A DNA stretch of 5,039 bases from contig WRDZ01000057.1 in NCBI GenBank assembly GCA_009779595.1, positions 1-5,039 of the forward strand, read 5' to 3'. The notes under the pieces are model-generated. The model saw only the letters and a program-made list of their open reading frames with translations. It was not told the origin of the DNA and searched no databases. Both the position numbers and the translations under genes were made by a program. The number at the start of each line of letters is the position of its first letter. Position 1 is the stretch's first letter. This DNA comes from Alphaproteobacteria bacterium (GTDB lineage Bacteria; Pseudomonadota; Alphaproteobacteria; WRDZ01). Shown piece by piece: positions 1-5,039 of this stretch.

Positions 1-1341
1 CAACACGTCTTCGTCCTGATGGATTTTTGCGGACTTGCAGTGCCGGCACGCAACCGGAGTTTCCGCGCTGACCGTCATTTCATCGCAATCGTCGCAGTAC
101 CAGACCGGTATCCTGTGCCCCCACCAAAGCTGGCGAGATATGCACCAGTCGCGTATGTTCTCCAGCCAGTCGAAATATACCTTTTCAAACCTTTGCGGTA
201 TGATTTTCAAGTCGCCGTTTTTCACCGCTTCTATGGCCGGGACTGCCAGCGGCTTCATCTTGACGAACCACTGTTCGGAAAGCCGCGGCTCGACATCCGT
301 GTGGCAGCGCTGGCAGGTGCCCACGTTGTGGACGTGCGGCTGTATCTTGGTAAGGTTGCCGCTTTCCTTCAGCGCCTTTACGATGTTCTTGCGCGCGGTA
401 TAGCGGTCCTGCCCGGCGAACTGCGGGAACTCGTCGGTGATGTGCGCGGTTTCGGTGAAGCTGTCGATAATCTGCAGGTTGTGCCTCAGCCCGATTTCAT
501 AGTCGTCCGGGCTGTGGGCCGGAGTGACCTTCAGCACGCCGGTGCCGAACTCGATTTCGATGTGTTCGTCGGCTATGACCGGGATAGGGCGGTTAACCAG
601 CGGCAGGATTACGTTCTTGCCCAGCAGGGGTTTATAGCGCTTGTCTTTGGGGTTGACCGCAACGGCCGTATCGCCCAGCATGGTTTCCGGGCGGGTGGTG
701 GCGATTTCTATATGGCCGGTGCTGCTGCCTTCCGTGAAATATTTGATATAGTACAGGTTCCCGTTGTGCTCTTCATGCTCGACCTCGGCGTCGGACAGGG
801 CCGACCGGCAGTTCGGGCACCAGTTTATCATGCGCTTGCCGCGGTAAATCAGCCCGTCGTTGTAATAGCGCACGAACGATTCGTTCACCGCGCGGTTGCA
901 GCCGTCGTCCATGGTGAAGCGCAGGCGCGTCCAGTCGCACGACGTCCCAAGCTTCTTGAACTGCTGGATTATGCTGTTGCCGTATTTTTCCTTCCATTCC
1001 CACGATTTCTTCAAAAATCCTTCGCGGCCGATGGTTTCTTTTGTATGGCCTTCGGATTTTATCTGCTCGACAACCTTGGTTTCGGTGGCGATGGCGGCGT
1101 GGTCCGTCCCCGGCAGCAGCAGCGCCTGGATGCCCTGCATGCGCTTGCGGCGAATGATGATGTCCTGCAGCGCCGCGTTGAAGGCGTGCCCGATATGCAG
1201 CTGTCCCGTGATGTTCGGGGGAGGCAGCACAATCACGAACGGCTTTTCCCCTTCCTTGACCGATGGGGTGAAGCAGTTGTTGTCCATCCAGTATTTATAG
1301 ATGGAATCCTCGGTTTCCTGCGGGTTGTACAGCTTGTCCAT
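1..1341 (-). CDS. valS: Valine--tRNA ligase (ValRS), N-terminal 447 residues, cut by the left window edge
   Basis: Cytoplasmic class I synthetase that charges tRNA-Val with valine. The frame is open from the ATG at 1341 to base 1. The protein begins MDKLYNPQETEDSIYKYW. It has the PPPNITG block running into the HIGH signature at residues 49-52, then PGTDHAAIATE with GTDH at 78-81. The CP1 editing-domain motif TTRPE is at 215-219, followed by LGDTAVAV. SRQLWWGHRIP follows at about 402-412. Cysteine pairs C175/C178, C343/C346, C416/C419 and C432/C435 look like two zinc-ribbon sites, as in zinc-containing bacterial ValRS. The KMSKS loop, anticodon-binding domain and C-terminal coiled coil would lie past the left edge, since the family is usually about 880 residues. 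An AGGA Shine-Dalgarno (1350-1353) sits 8 bases before the ATG and supports this start. The gene is divergent from tRNA-Pro. LeuRS and IleRS were considered, but the motif set is that of ValRS. Confidence 0.97.
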   Translation of the reverse strand, partial: MDKLYNPQETEDSIYKYWMDNNCFTPSVKEGEKPFVIVLPPPNITGQLHIGHAFNAALQDIIIRRKRMQGIQALLLPGTDHAAIATETKVVEQIKSEGHTKETIGREGFLKKSWEWKEKYGNSIIQQFKKLGTSCDWTRLRFTMDDGCNRAVNESFVRYYNDGLIYRGKRMINWCPNCRSALSDAEVEHEEHNGNLYYIKYFTEGSSTGHIEIATTRPETMLGDTAVAVNPKDKRYKPLLGKNVILPLVNRPIPVIADEHIEIEFGTGVLKVTPAHSPDDYEIGLRHNLQIIDSFTETAHITDEFPQFAGQDRYTARKNIVKALKESGNLTKIQPHVHNVGTCQRCHTDVEPRLSEQWFVKMKPLAVPAIEAVKNGDLKIIPQRFEKVYFDWLENIRDWCISRQLWWGHRIPVWYCDDCDEMTVSAETPVACRHCKSAKIHQDEDVL

Positions 1342-1382
1342 TTTCGCGTTCCTATGTTGCCGGCAATTTTCTTGTTGGGTGA

Positions 1383-1413
1383 ATTATATTATAAAATAAA
1401 GAAAAAATGTCGA
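1383..1413 (-). promoter_or_regulatory. Candidate valS promoter
   Basis: On the minus strand two overlapping TATAAT hexamers lie at 1388-1393 and 1383-1388, in an A/T-rich stretch about 40 bases before the valS start. The best -35 match for the downstream hexamer is TCGACA (1408-1413) with a 19-base spacer. TTGACG (1416-1421) is a better hexamer but lies 22 bases from the first -10. The -10 is convincing and the -35 is not. The implied leader is only about 35 bases, which leaves no room for a T-box or other long riboregulator. Confidence 0.5.
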
Positions 1414-1429
1414 CGCGTCAATAAAAAAC

Positions 1430-1458
1430 TTGCAAAATCGGCGGTAAAGGCGTATAAT
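1430..1458 (+). promoter_or_regulatory. Promoter of tRNA-Pro (TTGCAA, 17-base spacer, TATAAT)
   Basis: A -35 hexamer TTGCAA (1430-1435) and a consensus -10 TATAAT (1453-1458) are separated by exactly 17 bases. Transcription should start near 1465, only about 6 bases before the mature 5' end of the tRNA. This gives a very short precursor for RNase P. Its position and quality fit a strong, growth-linked stable-RNA promoter. No GC-rich discriminator was assessed beyond the bases between -10 and start (CGCGTAT), which are moderately GC-rich. Confidence 0.8.
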
Positions 1459-1470
1459 CGCGTATGTGTC

Positions 1471-1547
1471 CGGAGAGTAGCTCAGTCTGGTAGAGTGCTT
1501 GCTTTGGGAGCAAGAAGCCGCAGGTTCGAATCCTGTCTCTCCGACCA
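1471..1547 (+). tRNA. tRNA-Pro, anticodon UGG, CCA encoded
   Basis: All four arms can be drawn. The acceptor stem CGGAGAG (1471-1477) pairs perfectly with CTCTCCG (1537-1543), followed by discriminator A (1544) and encoded CCA (1545-1547). The D arm has GCTC (1480-1483) against GAGT, with GG in its loop. The anticodon stem CTTGC/GCAAG (1498-1502/1510-1514) encloses TTTGGGA. This places TGG at 1505-1507, with G37 next to it as expected for the m1G37 of proline tRNAs. The T arm GCAGG/CCTGT encloses TTCGAAT. The C1:G72 pair and A73 are typical of bacterial tRNA-Pro. UGG with a modified U34 can read all or most CCN codons, so this is normally the essential proline isoacceptor. Confidence 0.97.
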
Positions 1548-1560
1548 TAAAAATCAATAG

Positions 1561-1595
1561 GGGGCGTTTGCCCCTGGAACTATAATAACTTTTTC
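1561..1595 (+). terminator. Weak terminator-like hairpin after tRNA-Pro
   Basis: GGGGC (1561-1565) and GCCCC (1570-1574) form a 5-bp GC stem with a GTTT loop, extendable by a G-T pair. The T5 run (1590-1594) comes about 15 bases after the stem instead of directly behind it, so this is not a textbook intrinsic terminator. It could act as a 3' processing or pause site, or allow partial read-through from the tRNA into prs. Confidence 0.35.
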
Positions 1596-1631
1596 GACAT
1601 AGCTTGTTTTTCGCATGGATTTGATTTAGCC

Positions 1632-1640
1632 TGGTATTAT
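1632..1640 (+). promoter_or_regulatory. Possible extended -10 element before prs
   Basis: TGG followed by TATTAT (1635-1640) resembles an extended -10 box. No acceptable -35 lies 16-18 bases upstream. Transcription from it would begin near 1647, almost on the Shine-Dalgarno of prs, which makes it doubtful. Another TATAAT at 1581-1586 also lacks a -35. prs may instead be fed by read-through from the tRNA-Pro promoter. Confidence 0.2.
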
Positions 1641-1645
1641 TAATT

Positions 1646-1652
1646 AGGAAAG
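1646..1652 (+). promoter_or_regulatory. Ribosome binding site that decides the prs start
   Basis: AGGAAAG ends 7 bases before the ATG at 1660. The alternative in-frame ATG at 1684, which would give the more usual short N-terminus MQDIKLFSG, has no Shine-Dalgarno in front of it. The upstream ATG is therefore preferred. Confidence 0.7.
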
Positions 1653-1659
1653 AAAAGAC

Positions 1660-2634
1660 ATGCCGACTTATCAAACAGAAAATATGCAGGACATCAAACT
1701 CTTTTCGGGACGTTCGAATCCTCGGCTGGCCGAAGGAATAGCCCATTATTTAGGCATATCGCCGGGCGCCATGGTCATCAAGAACTTCTCGGACGGAGAA
1801 CTGTACGTGCGCATCCAAGACAGCATCCGCGGCGAAAACATTTTCATCGTTCAATCCCTGTGCAATCCGGTTAATGACAACCTGATGGAGCTGCTGATTA
1901 TGGTCGACGCCTTCAAACGCGCAAGCGCCAAAAGCATCACGGTTGTCGTGCCGTATTACGGCTATGCCAGGCAGGACAGGAAAGCCTCGGGGCGCGAGGC
2001 TATCACAGCCAAACTGGTGGCCGATTTGCTGACGACGGCGGGCGTTACCCGCGTGCTTGCCATGGACTTGCACGCAGGACAGATACAAGGCTTCTTCAAT
2101 ATCCTTGTCGACCACATTCATGCGACCGCTCTTTTGGCCGGGCATATCGAAAAATTAAAAATCAATCCGGCCGACCTTGTTATAGTCAGCCCCGATACCG
2201 GTGGTGTGTCCAGGGCAAGGCATCTAGCCAAACGCCTTGGCTGCACTATCGCCATTATCGACAAGCGGCGCGACAAGCACAATGAAGCCATCGCCGCTTA
2301 CGCCATCGGTGACGTGAAAGGCAAGGTCTGCGTGCTTTTCGACGATATAATCGATACGGCAGGAACGATTTGCGAAGCGGCGAGATTGCTTGTAGAAGAA
2401 GGAGCAAAGGAAATTTACGTTTGCGCCGTGCACCCTGTTTTTTCGGGAAAAGCCTTAGAGCGCCTGGCCGCGGCCCCCATCAAGGAATGTATCGTAACGA
2501 ACACCATTCCGTTGGATACGGCCGCTCTTCCCCCGAATATCAAGCAGTTGTCCGTTGCGCCGCTGCTGGCTCAGGCCATTGCCTTGATACAAAGCAATGG
2601 CTCGGTATCGGCCCTGTTCGGCGAGGAAAGATAG
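1660..2634 (+). CDS. prs: Ribose-phosphate pyrophosphokinase (PRPP synthetase)
   Basis: Transfers pyrophosphate from ATP to ribose 5-phosphate to make PRPP, the precursor of purines, pyrimidines, NAD, histidine and tryptophan. It is a cytoplasmic enzyme, hexameric in the family. The protein has 324 residues (family about 310-320) and is complete. The N-terminal half carries KLFSGRSNP (13-21) and FSDGELYVRI (43-52). PYYGYARQDRK (98-108) is the ATP-binding region, and MDLHAGQIQGFF (135-146) contains the metal-binding His. The C-terminal half has SPDTGGVSRAR (177-187), then a catalytic-loop motif IDKRRDKHNEA. The PRPP-binding P-loop DDIIDTAGT is at 228-236 and the family-typical SVAPLLAQAI lies near the end. 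All key residues are present, so an active class I enzyme is expected. The first 8 residues are an extension relative to most homologues. It lies downstream of tRNA-Pro on the same strand and ends tail to tail with the lipoprotein gene. Confidence 0.97.
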   Translation: MPTYQTENMQDIKLFSGRSNPRLAEGIAHYLGISPGAMVIKNFSDGELYVRIQDSIRGENIFIVQSLCNPVNDNLMELLIMVDAFKRASAKSITVVVPYYGYARQDRKASGREAITAKLVADLLTTAGVTRVLAMDLHAGQIQGFFNILVDHIHATALLAGHIEKLKINPADLVIVSPDTGGVSRARHLAKRLGCTIAIIDKRRDKHNEAIAAYAIGDVKGKVCVLFDDIIDTAGTICEAARLLVEEGAKEIYVCAVHPVFSGKALERLAAAPIKECIVTNTIPLDTAALPPNIKQLSVAPLLAQAIALIQSNGSVSALFGEER

Positions 2635-2642
2635 AGGATGGA

Positions 2643-3059
2643 TTATATTTCTTGGTTGTGAGGCACACACATGCCTTCTTTGACAAGCGGAATCGAGATT
2701 GATGTTTGGTCAAGCCTCCAGGCGCCGGGGGATATAAGCCCCAGGAAAGGTACAAGCCAGACAACCCCGCCGATTACGTCGACAACCCCGACAGTGCTAA
2801 GGACGGAAGGGATTTCGCGGGTTTCAGGGCAAAAACCGGGATGCGTCACCATGATGGAAACATCTTTCCTGCTTGGGACTGAAACCGAAACGTGTCCTTT
2901 ACCCTTAAAGCCGCCGTTTATGAAAATATTCGCGTCCGGCTCGGAAGCGGCAACATTCAAAGTATCGTTCCACCCGGCAAAGAACGAACATGCCGTCAGG
3001 CTTGTTGAAATGCACGCCAGAATAAAGATATTGAATGCGTTCTTGACATGGTTATACAT
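2643..3059 (-). CDS. Small PEGA-type lipoprotein
   Basis: A 138-residue predicted lipoprotein. The N-terminus MYNHVKNAFNIFILACISTSLTAC has a Lys, a hydrophobic core and a lipobox LTAC, with the lipidated Cys at 24. Ser at +2 would favour the outer membrane in a diderm. Residues about 36-75 (DTLNVAASEPDANIFINGG, then a VSVSVPSR strand and MVTHPGFCPETREI) match the PEGA pattern of an extracytoplasmic beta domain: a buried-variable strand, a short turn with G, then a polar strand and a 'GF/GY' turn. A hydrophobic Gly/Val/Trp-rich segment (about 88-112) ending in PGAWRLD recalls the 'G..W.L.P' tail of small surface lipoproteins of unknown function. AGGAAG (3065-3070) lies 5 bases before the ATG and supports the start. 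An equally long frame on the opposite strand has no such features. The cellular role is unknown; envelope or cell-wall association is inference. Confidence 0.82.
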   Translation of the reverse strand: MYNHVKNAFNIFILACISTSLTACSFFAGWNDTLNVAASEPDANIFINGGFKGKGHVSVSVPSRKDVSIMVTHPGFCPETREIPSVLSTVGVVDVIGGVVWLVPFLGLISPGAWRLDQTSISIPLVKEGMCVPHNQEI

Positions 3060-3156
3060 GCTTGCTTCCTTTCATGAAACTGTCTAAGTCGTGACTGGAA
3101 GTTAGCAACCATACACAAATGGTGTGAAGTATTCGGCCCAAAGGGCCTTATTTCCT

Positions 3157-3185
3157 CACCTTCCAGTCATATGACTGAAAAGGTG
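3157..3185. repeat. Near-perfect palindrome with a 14-bp perfect core
   Basis: CAGTCATATGACTG (3164-3177) is a perfect 14-bp palindrome. The flanking CACCTT (3157-3162) and AAGGTG (3180-3185) extend it by six more pairs, with only a C/AA internal mismatch. It may be the arm of an RNA hairpin or a binding site for a dimeric regulator. It lies about 75 bases downstream of the candidate lipoprotein promoter, within the putative leader. Confidence 0.75.
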
Positions 3186-3202
3186 TGAAATTTCGATTTC
3201 AC
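3185..3202 (+). other. Seven-bp hairpin with a TTCG loop
   Basis: GTGAAAT (3185-3191) pairs perfectly with ATTTCAC (3196-3202) around TTCG. Read on the plus strand this is a UUCG tetraloop, a family known for RNA stability, although the closing pair here is U-A and not the optimal C-G. On the minus strand the loop is CGAA. This gives a slight hint that the element is made as plus-strand RNA. Confidence 0.6.
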
Positions 3203-3258
3203 GAACGTTGTGTAAGAAGTTACTACACTTCACCAGCAGAACACCTGATGGCAAAAAT

Positions 3259-3288
3259 ACTATAACACGTTAGTTTTAGTTTTGGAAA
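3259..3288 (-). promoter_or_regulatory. Candidate promoter for the lipoprotein gene
   Basis: On the minus strand TTTCCA (3283-3288) and TATAGT (3259-3264) are spaced by 18 bases, with 4/6 and 5/6 matches to the sigma70 hexamers, in an A/T-rich stretch. Initiation near 3252 would give a leader of about 190 bases that contains the whole inverted-repeat cluster before the lipoprotein ATG. The match is moderate, and read-through from the trpS-TPR operon is an alternative source of transcript. Confidence 0.35.
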
Positions 3289-3315
3289 GCATAATTTAGT
3301 TTAAGGGATAATTAC

Positions 3316-3330
3316 TGCCCGGCGCCGGCA
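3316..3330. repeat. GC-rich palindrome between the TPR and lipoprotein genes
   Basis: CCGGCGCCGG (3319-3328) is a perfect 10-bp palindrome, with TGC and GCA close around it. It lies about 50 bases past the stop of the TPR gene. It is not followed by a T tract on either strand, so I do not call it an intrinsic terminator. It may protect the 3' end of the trpS-TPR mRNA, or be chance in a GC-rich patch. The rest of 3235-3377 shows nothing further except the candidate promoter. Confidence 0.4.
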
Positions 3331-3377
3331 TATACCGTTGTTTTTAAAGCTGCAATAAAGGCCGCGGCGACAATTCG

Positions 3378-4040
3378 CTAAATCTGCGCGAAGATTTCCC
3401 TTTGCGATATATAAGCCAGGAACTCGGGGCTTTGCGCGCCGCCAAGTTCAAGCGCCTTGTTGAAGTCCGTCTTCGCGTCCTTGATGTCGCCTTTGCCGGC
3501 CTTGATTGCCCCTGTGGCAGCGAAAGTTTCCCACGACTGCGGTATTTTCTCGGTCATGGTCTGCAGCATGTGTTCGGCTATGTCCACAGCCCCGCTTTGG
3601 CACAAAAGCATTATCACGCGCAAATAGTTCATCGGGACGTCAAGCCACGGGTTTTTTGGGAAATGTATGGCGATATACTCTATCAGCCGCAAAGCCTGGT
3701 CGTACTTTTGGACCGAACCCAGCATCTGCGCGGTGACCATGAAATCTTCCGGGTCGGCTTTCAGCGGCTGGGCCGCCTCTTTCCCGCAGGCGATTTCCAT
3801 TGTCTGCTTGTAGATAGTGACGATGTCGTCTTTGCCGCCCGCCAGTTCATCAGCGCGCGTCAGGCTTTTCAACGCGCTTTCGATATCGCCCAGCAGTATG
3901 TAACAGAAACCCGCTTCGGCAAAGGATTCCATATCATTGGGGTCAAGTTTGGACAATTCAAGGAACGCGTCCAGGGCTTCCTTGATTTTGAACTGGGACT
4001 TCAGGTCTTTTGCGTGCTGCCGTTGTTCGTTGGTTATCAT
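3378..4040 (-). CDS. TPR-repeat protein of unknown specific function
   Basis: A 220-residue soluble protein with no signal peptide or membrane segment, so probably cytoplasmic. It is built of helical hairpins of the tetratricopeptide type. The first unit is at about 6-37 (FKIKEALDAFLELSKLDPND), followed directly by a second at about 38-71 (FAEAGFCYILLGDIESALKSLTRADEL). A degenerate unit lies at about 100-130 (KYDQALRLIEYIAIHFPKNP), and a clear last one at about 168-200 (FAATGAIKAGKGDIKDAKTDFNKALELGG). TPR proteins mediate protein-protein contacts, but no catalytic domain is visible and the partner cannot be read from sequence. It follows trpS by 11 bases, and its strong AGGAG lies 6 bases before the ATG, so the two are surely co-transcribed. 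The opposite-strand frame of similar length is a shadow. Confidence 0.9.
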   Translation of the reverse strand: MITNEQRQHAKDLKSQFKIKEALDAFLELSKLDPNDMESFAEAGFCYILLGDIESALKSLTRADELAGGKDDIVTIYKQTMEIACGKEAAQPLKADPEDFMVTAQMLGSVQKYDQALRLIEYIAIHFPKNPWLDVPMNYLRVIMLLCQSGAVDIAEHMLQTMTEKIPQSWETFAATGAIKAGKGDIKDAKTDFNKALELGGAQSPEFLAYISQREIFAQI

Positions 4041-4046
4041 CGAAAG

Positions 4047-4051
4047 CTCCT
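4047..4051 (-). promoter_or_regulatory. Ribosome binding site of the TPR gene, touching the trpS stop
   Basis: AGGAG on the minus strand directly follows the TAA of trpS (4052-4054) and sits 6 bases before the ATG at 4040. Ribosomes finishing trpS would cover this site, so translational coupling or re-initiation is likely. It also fixes the TPR start. Confidence 0.8.
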
Positions 4052-5039
4052 TTAAAAATGCTTGCAGGCGCCGACAGCCAGGCGTGTTTTATCCAGCACC
4101 TGTGCAGCGATTACGCGGGTGCGCCTGGCGCCGTCCTGCAGTATGTCTTCCAGGTCGTCGGGCCTTGACATAAGGTCGTTGAATTTCGCGCGCGGCCCGG
4201 CCAGCCCTTTGTTCAAAGCGGCCGCCAGCAGCTTTTTCGCGTCGCCATAGCCCATGCCCCCCTTGACGAAAGCCTCGCGCATTTCCATGATTTCGCCGTC
4301 GGACGCGAAATGCCGGTAAATCTGGAATATGGTCGATGTTTCCGGGTCCTTGGGTTCGGCCGGCTGTTTTGAATCCGTGATGATTTTCATCACCAGCTTT
4401 TCGGTTTCCTTTTCGCTGGCCATAAGGGGAATGACGTTGTCGTAACTTTTGCTCATCTTCCGGCCGTCCAGCCCGGCTATCATCGCGGTCTGCGCGGTGT
4501 TGTATATGTCGGGCAGCTTTATGGTCCTGCCGTAAGCCGAGTTGAAATACCCGGCTATGTCGCGGGCGAACTCGATATGCTGTTTCTGGTCGCCGCCCAC
4601 GGGCACGATGTCCGCATTGGCGATTAAGATGTCGGCGGCCATCAAAATCGGATAGGTGTAAAGCCCCATGTTCACGTCCAGCTCTTTGGCGACCGAATCC
4701 TTGTAAGCGTGCGACCGGTCCATCAGGCCTTTTGGGGTGACCGCGGTCAGGATAGTGGCCAGCTCGAACACCTGGGGTATGTCGGACTGGCGATAGATTA
4801 AATGCTTTTCATAATCATAGCCTATGGCTATGTACGTGGCCGCCGCATCGGCGGTCAATTTGCGCAGCAGCTTTGCGTCATGGAACTGGTTCAATGCGTG
4901 GAAGTTGGCCATGAACAGCTGGCAGCGGGCAAGCTTGCGCGAAAACTCGACCATGGGTTTAATCGCGCCTATATAGTTGCCGACATGCAGTATTCCTGAA
5001 GGTTTCAAGCCTGTCAGCGCGATTTTTTTGTCCAGGTTA
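4052..5039 (-). CDS. trpS: Tryptophan--tRNA ligase (TrpRS), nearly complete, start beyond the right edge
   Basis: Cytoplasmic class I synthetase that charges tRNA-Trp and works as a homodimer. 328 codons are visible, against about 330-350 for the family. The frame is open to the right edge. The first full codons read NLDKKIALTGLKPSGILHVGNY, which contains the family N-terminal block TG.KPSG.LH.GNY.GA with the HIGH-equivalent HVGN at 18-21. Only a few residues are therefore missing. The TTG at 5008 lies inside this conserved block and is not the start. Other landmarks are GLMDRSHAYKD, then MGLYTYPILMAADIL, VGGDQKQHIEFARDIA (from about 147) and the KMSKS loop at 194-198 (4445-4459) followed by YDN. 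The C-terminus GARRTRVIAAQVLDKTRLAVG is typical. TyrRS is excluded by the GGDQKQH and N-terminal blocks. It is the first visible gene of an operon with the TPR gene. Confidence 0.96.
   Translation of the reverse strand, partial: NLDKKIALTGLKPSGILHVGNYIGAIKPMVEFSRKLARCQLFMANFHALNQFHDAKLLRKLTADAAATYIAIGYDYEKHLIYRQSDIPQVFELATILTAVTPKGLMDRSHAYKDSVAKELDVNMGLYTYPILMAADILIANADIVPVGGDQKQHIEFARDIAGYFNSAYGRTIKLPDIYNTAQTAMIAGLDGRKMSKSYDNVIPLMASEKETEKLVMKIITDSKQPAEPKDPETSTIFQIYRHFASDGEIMEMREAFVKGGMGYGDAKKLLAAALNKGLAGPRAKFNDLMSRPDDLEDILQDGARRTRVIAAQVLDKTRLAVGACKHF

Larger units (their letters stand above)
3092..3234. repeat. Dense cluster of nested and competing inverted repeats
   Basis: This is the core of the gene-free stretch 3060-3377. 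The outer pair is TGACTGGAAG (3092-3101) and CTTCCAGTCA (3160-3169), a perfect 10 bp. Inside it, 3121-3160 folds into one long hairpin. GGTG/CACC, GAAGTA/TATTTC (one G-T) and GGCCC/GGGCC are stacked with small internal loops around an AAA loop. A 14-bp palindrome (3164-3177) and a TTCG-loop hairpin (3185-3202) follow, then GTGTA/TACAC (3210-3214/3224-3228). GGTGTGAA occurs twice (3121-3128, 3182-3189), and its near-complement CTTCACC lies at 3228-3234. The amount of pairing is far above chance for non-coding DNA. It could be a structured leader of the lipoprotein mRNA (minus), a small RNA (either strand), or a dispersed palindromic element. Strand and function are undetermined. Confidence 0.7.

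Noticed and set aside
1342..1470. T-box or other amino-acid-responsive leader before valS
   Set aside because: The -10 boxes leave a leader of only about 35 bases, with no specifier stem or antiterminator sequence.
19..1560. A 513-codon open frame on the plus strand
   Set aside because: It lies antisense to valS, whose frame carries every ValRS motif, and it runs straight through the tRNA-Pro gene. Its product has no recognisable domain, so it is a shadow of GC-biased codon use in valS.
2671..3087. A 138-codon plus-strand frame opposite the lipoprotein gene
   Set aside because: It is the same length as the lipoprotein but has no signal peptide, no domain pattern and no convincing ribosome binding site. 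The opposite strand has a lipobox and a well-placed AGGAAG.
3121..3202. CRISPR-like or tandem repeat array
   Set aside because: GGTGTGAA occurs only twice in direct orientation, with no regular spacing or unique spacers. The structure is made of inverted, not direct, repeats.
3316..3330. GC-rich palindrome as the terminator of the trpS-TPR operon
   Set aside because: No run of T follows it on either strand, so the intrinsic-terminator criteria are not met.
3402..4055. A 217-codon open frame on the plus strand opposite the TPR gene
   Set aside because: The minus-strand frame has TPR repeats, a strong Shine-Dalgarno and operon spacing with trpS. The plus-strand frame has none of these and resembles no known protein.
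5006..5008. TTG as the start of trpS
   Set aside because: The frame stays open to the right edge, and the residues before it (KKIALTG) are part of the conserved TrpRS N-terminus. The true start therefore lies outside the window.

Overview
This window is ordinary bacterial chromosome carrying translation and nucleotide-metabolism housekeeping genes around one small accessory lipoprotein gene. It holds two aminoacyl-tRNA synthetase genes, both cut by the window edges, plus a tRNA-Pro gene, a PRPP synthetase gene, a PEGA-type lipoprotein gene and a TPR protein gene. Clear Shine-Dalgarno sites and TATAAT-type promoters show a bacterium. The lipobox protein with Ser after the Cys fits a diderm envelope, but that is inference. 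No T-box leader precedes valS, where there is room for only a short leader, and this argues weakly against a typical Firmicute. I cannot assign a phylum.

Layout. 1-1341 (minus): N-terminal 447 codons of valS, open at the left edge. 1342-1470: divergent promoter region between valS and tRNA-Pro, with a near-perfect sigma70-type promoter for the tRNA. 1471-1547 (plus): tRNA-Pro(UGG) with encoded CCA. 1548-1659: a GC-rich hairpin and the prs leader. 1660-2634 (plus): complete prs. 2643-3059 (minus): 138-residue lipoprotein, tail to tail with prs across 8 bases. 3060-3377: gene-free stretch containing a dense cluster of overlapping, competing inverted repeats (3092-3234) and a possible minus-strand promoter. 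3378-4040 (minus): 220-residue TPR protein. 4052-5039 (minus): trpS, lacking only its extreme N-terminus.

trpS and the TPR gene form a tight two-gene operon, with an 11-base gap and the Shine-Dalgarno touching the trpS stop. The lipoprotein could be a third, separately promoted member. valS faces away from tRNA-Pro and prs. ValRS, TrpRS and tRNA-Pro serve translation, and Prs supplies PRPP for nucleotide, histidine and tryptophan synthesis. The link is general growth rather than one pathway.

I found no evidence of an undescribed multi-gene system. The only part that housekeeping genes do not explain is the structured intergenic element at 3092-3234. It could be a 5' leader element of the lipoprotein mRNA, a small RNA, or a dispersed palindromic repeat.
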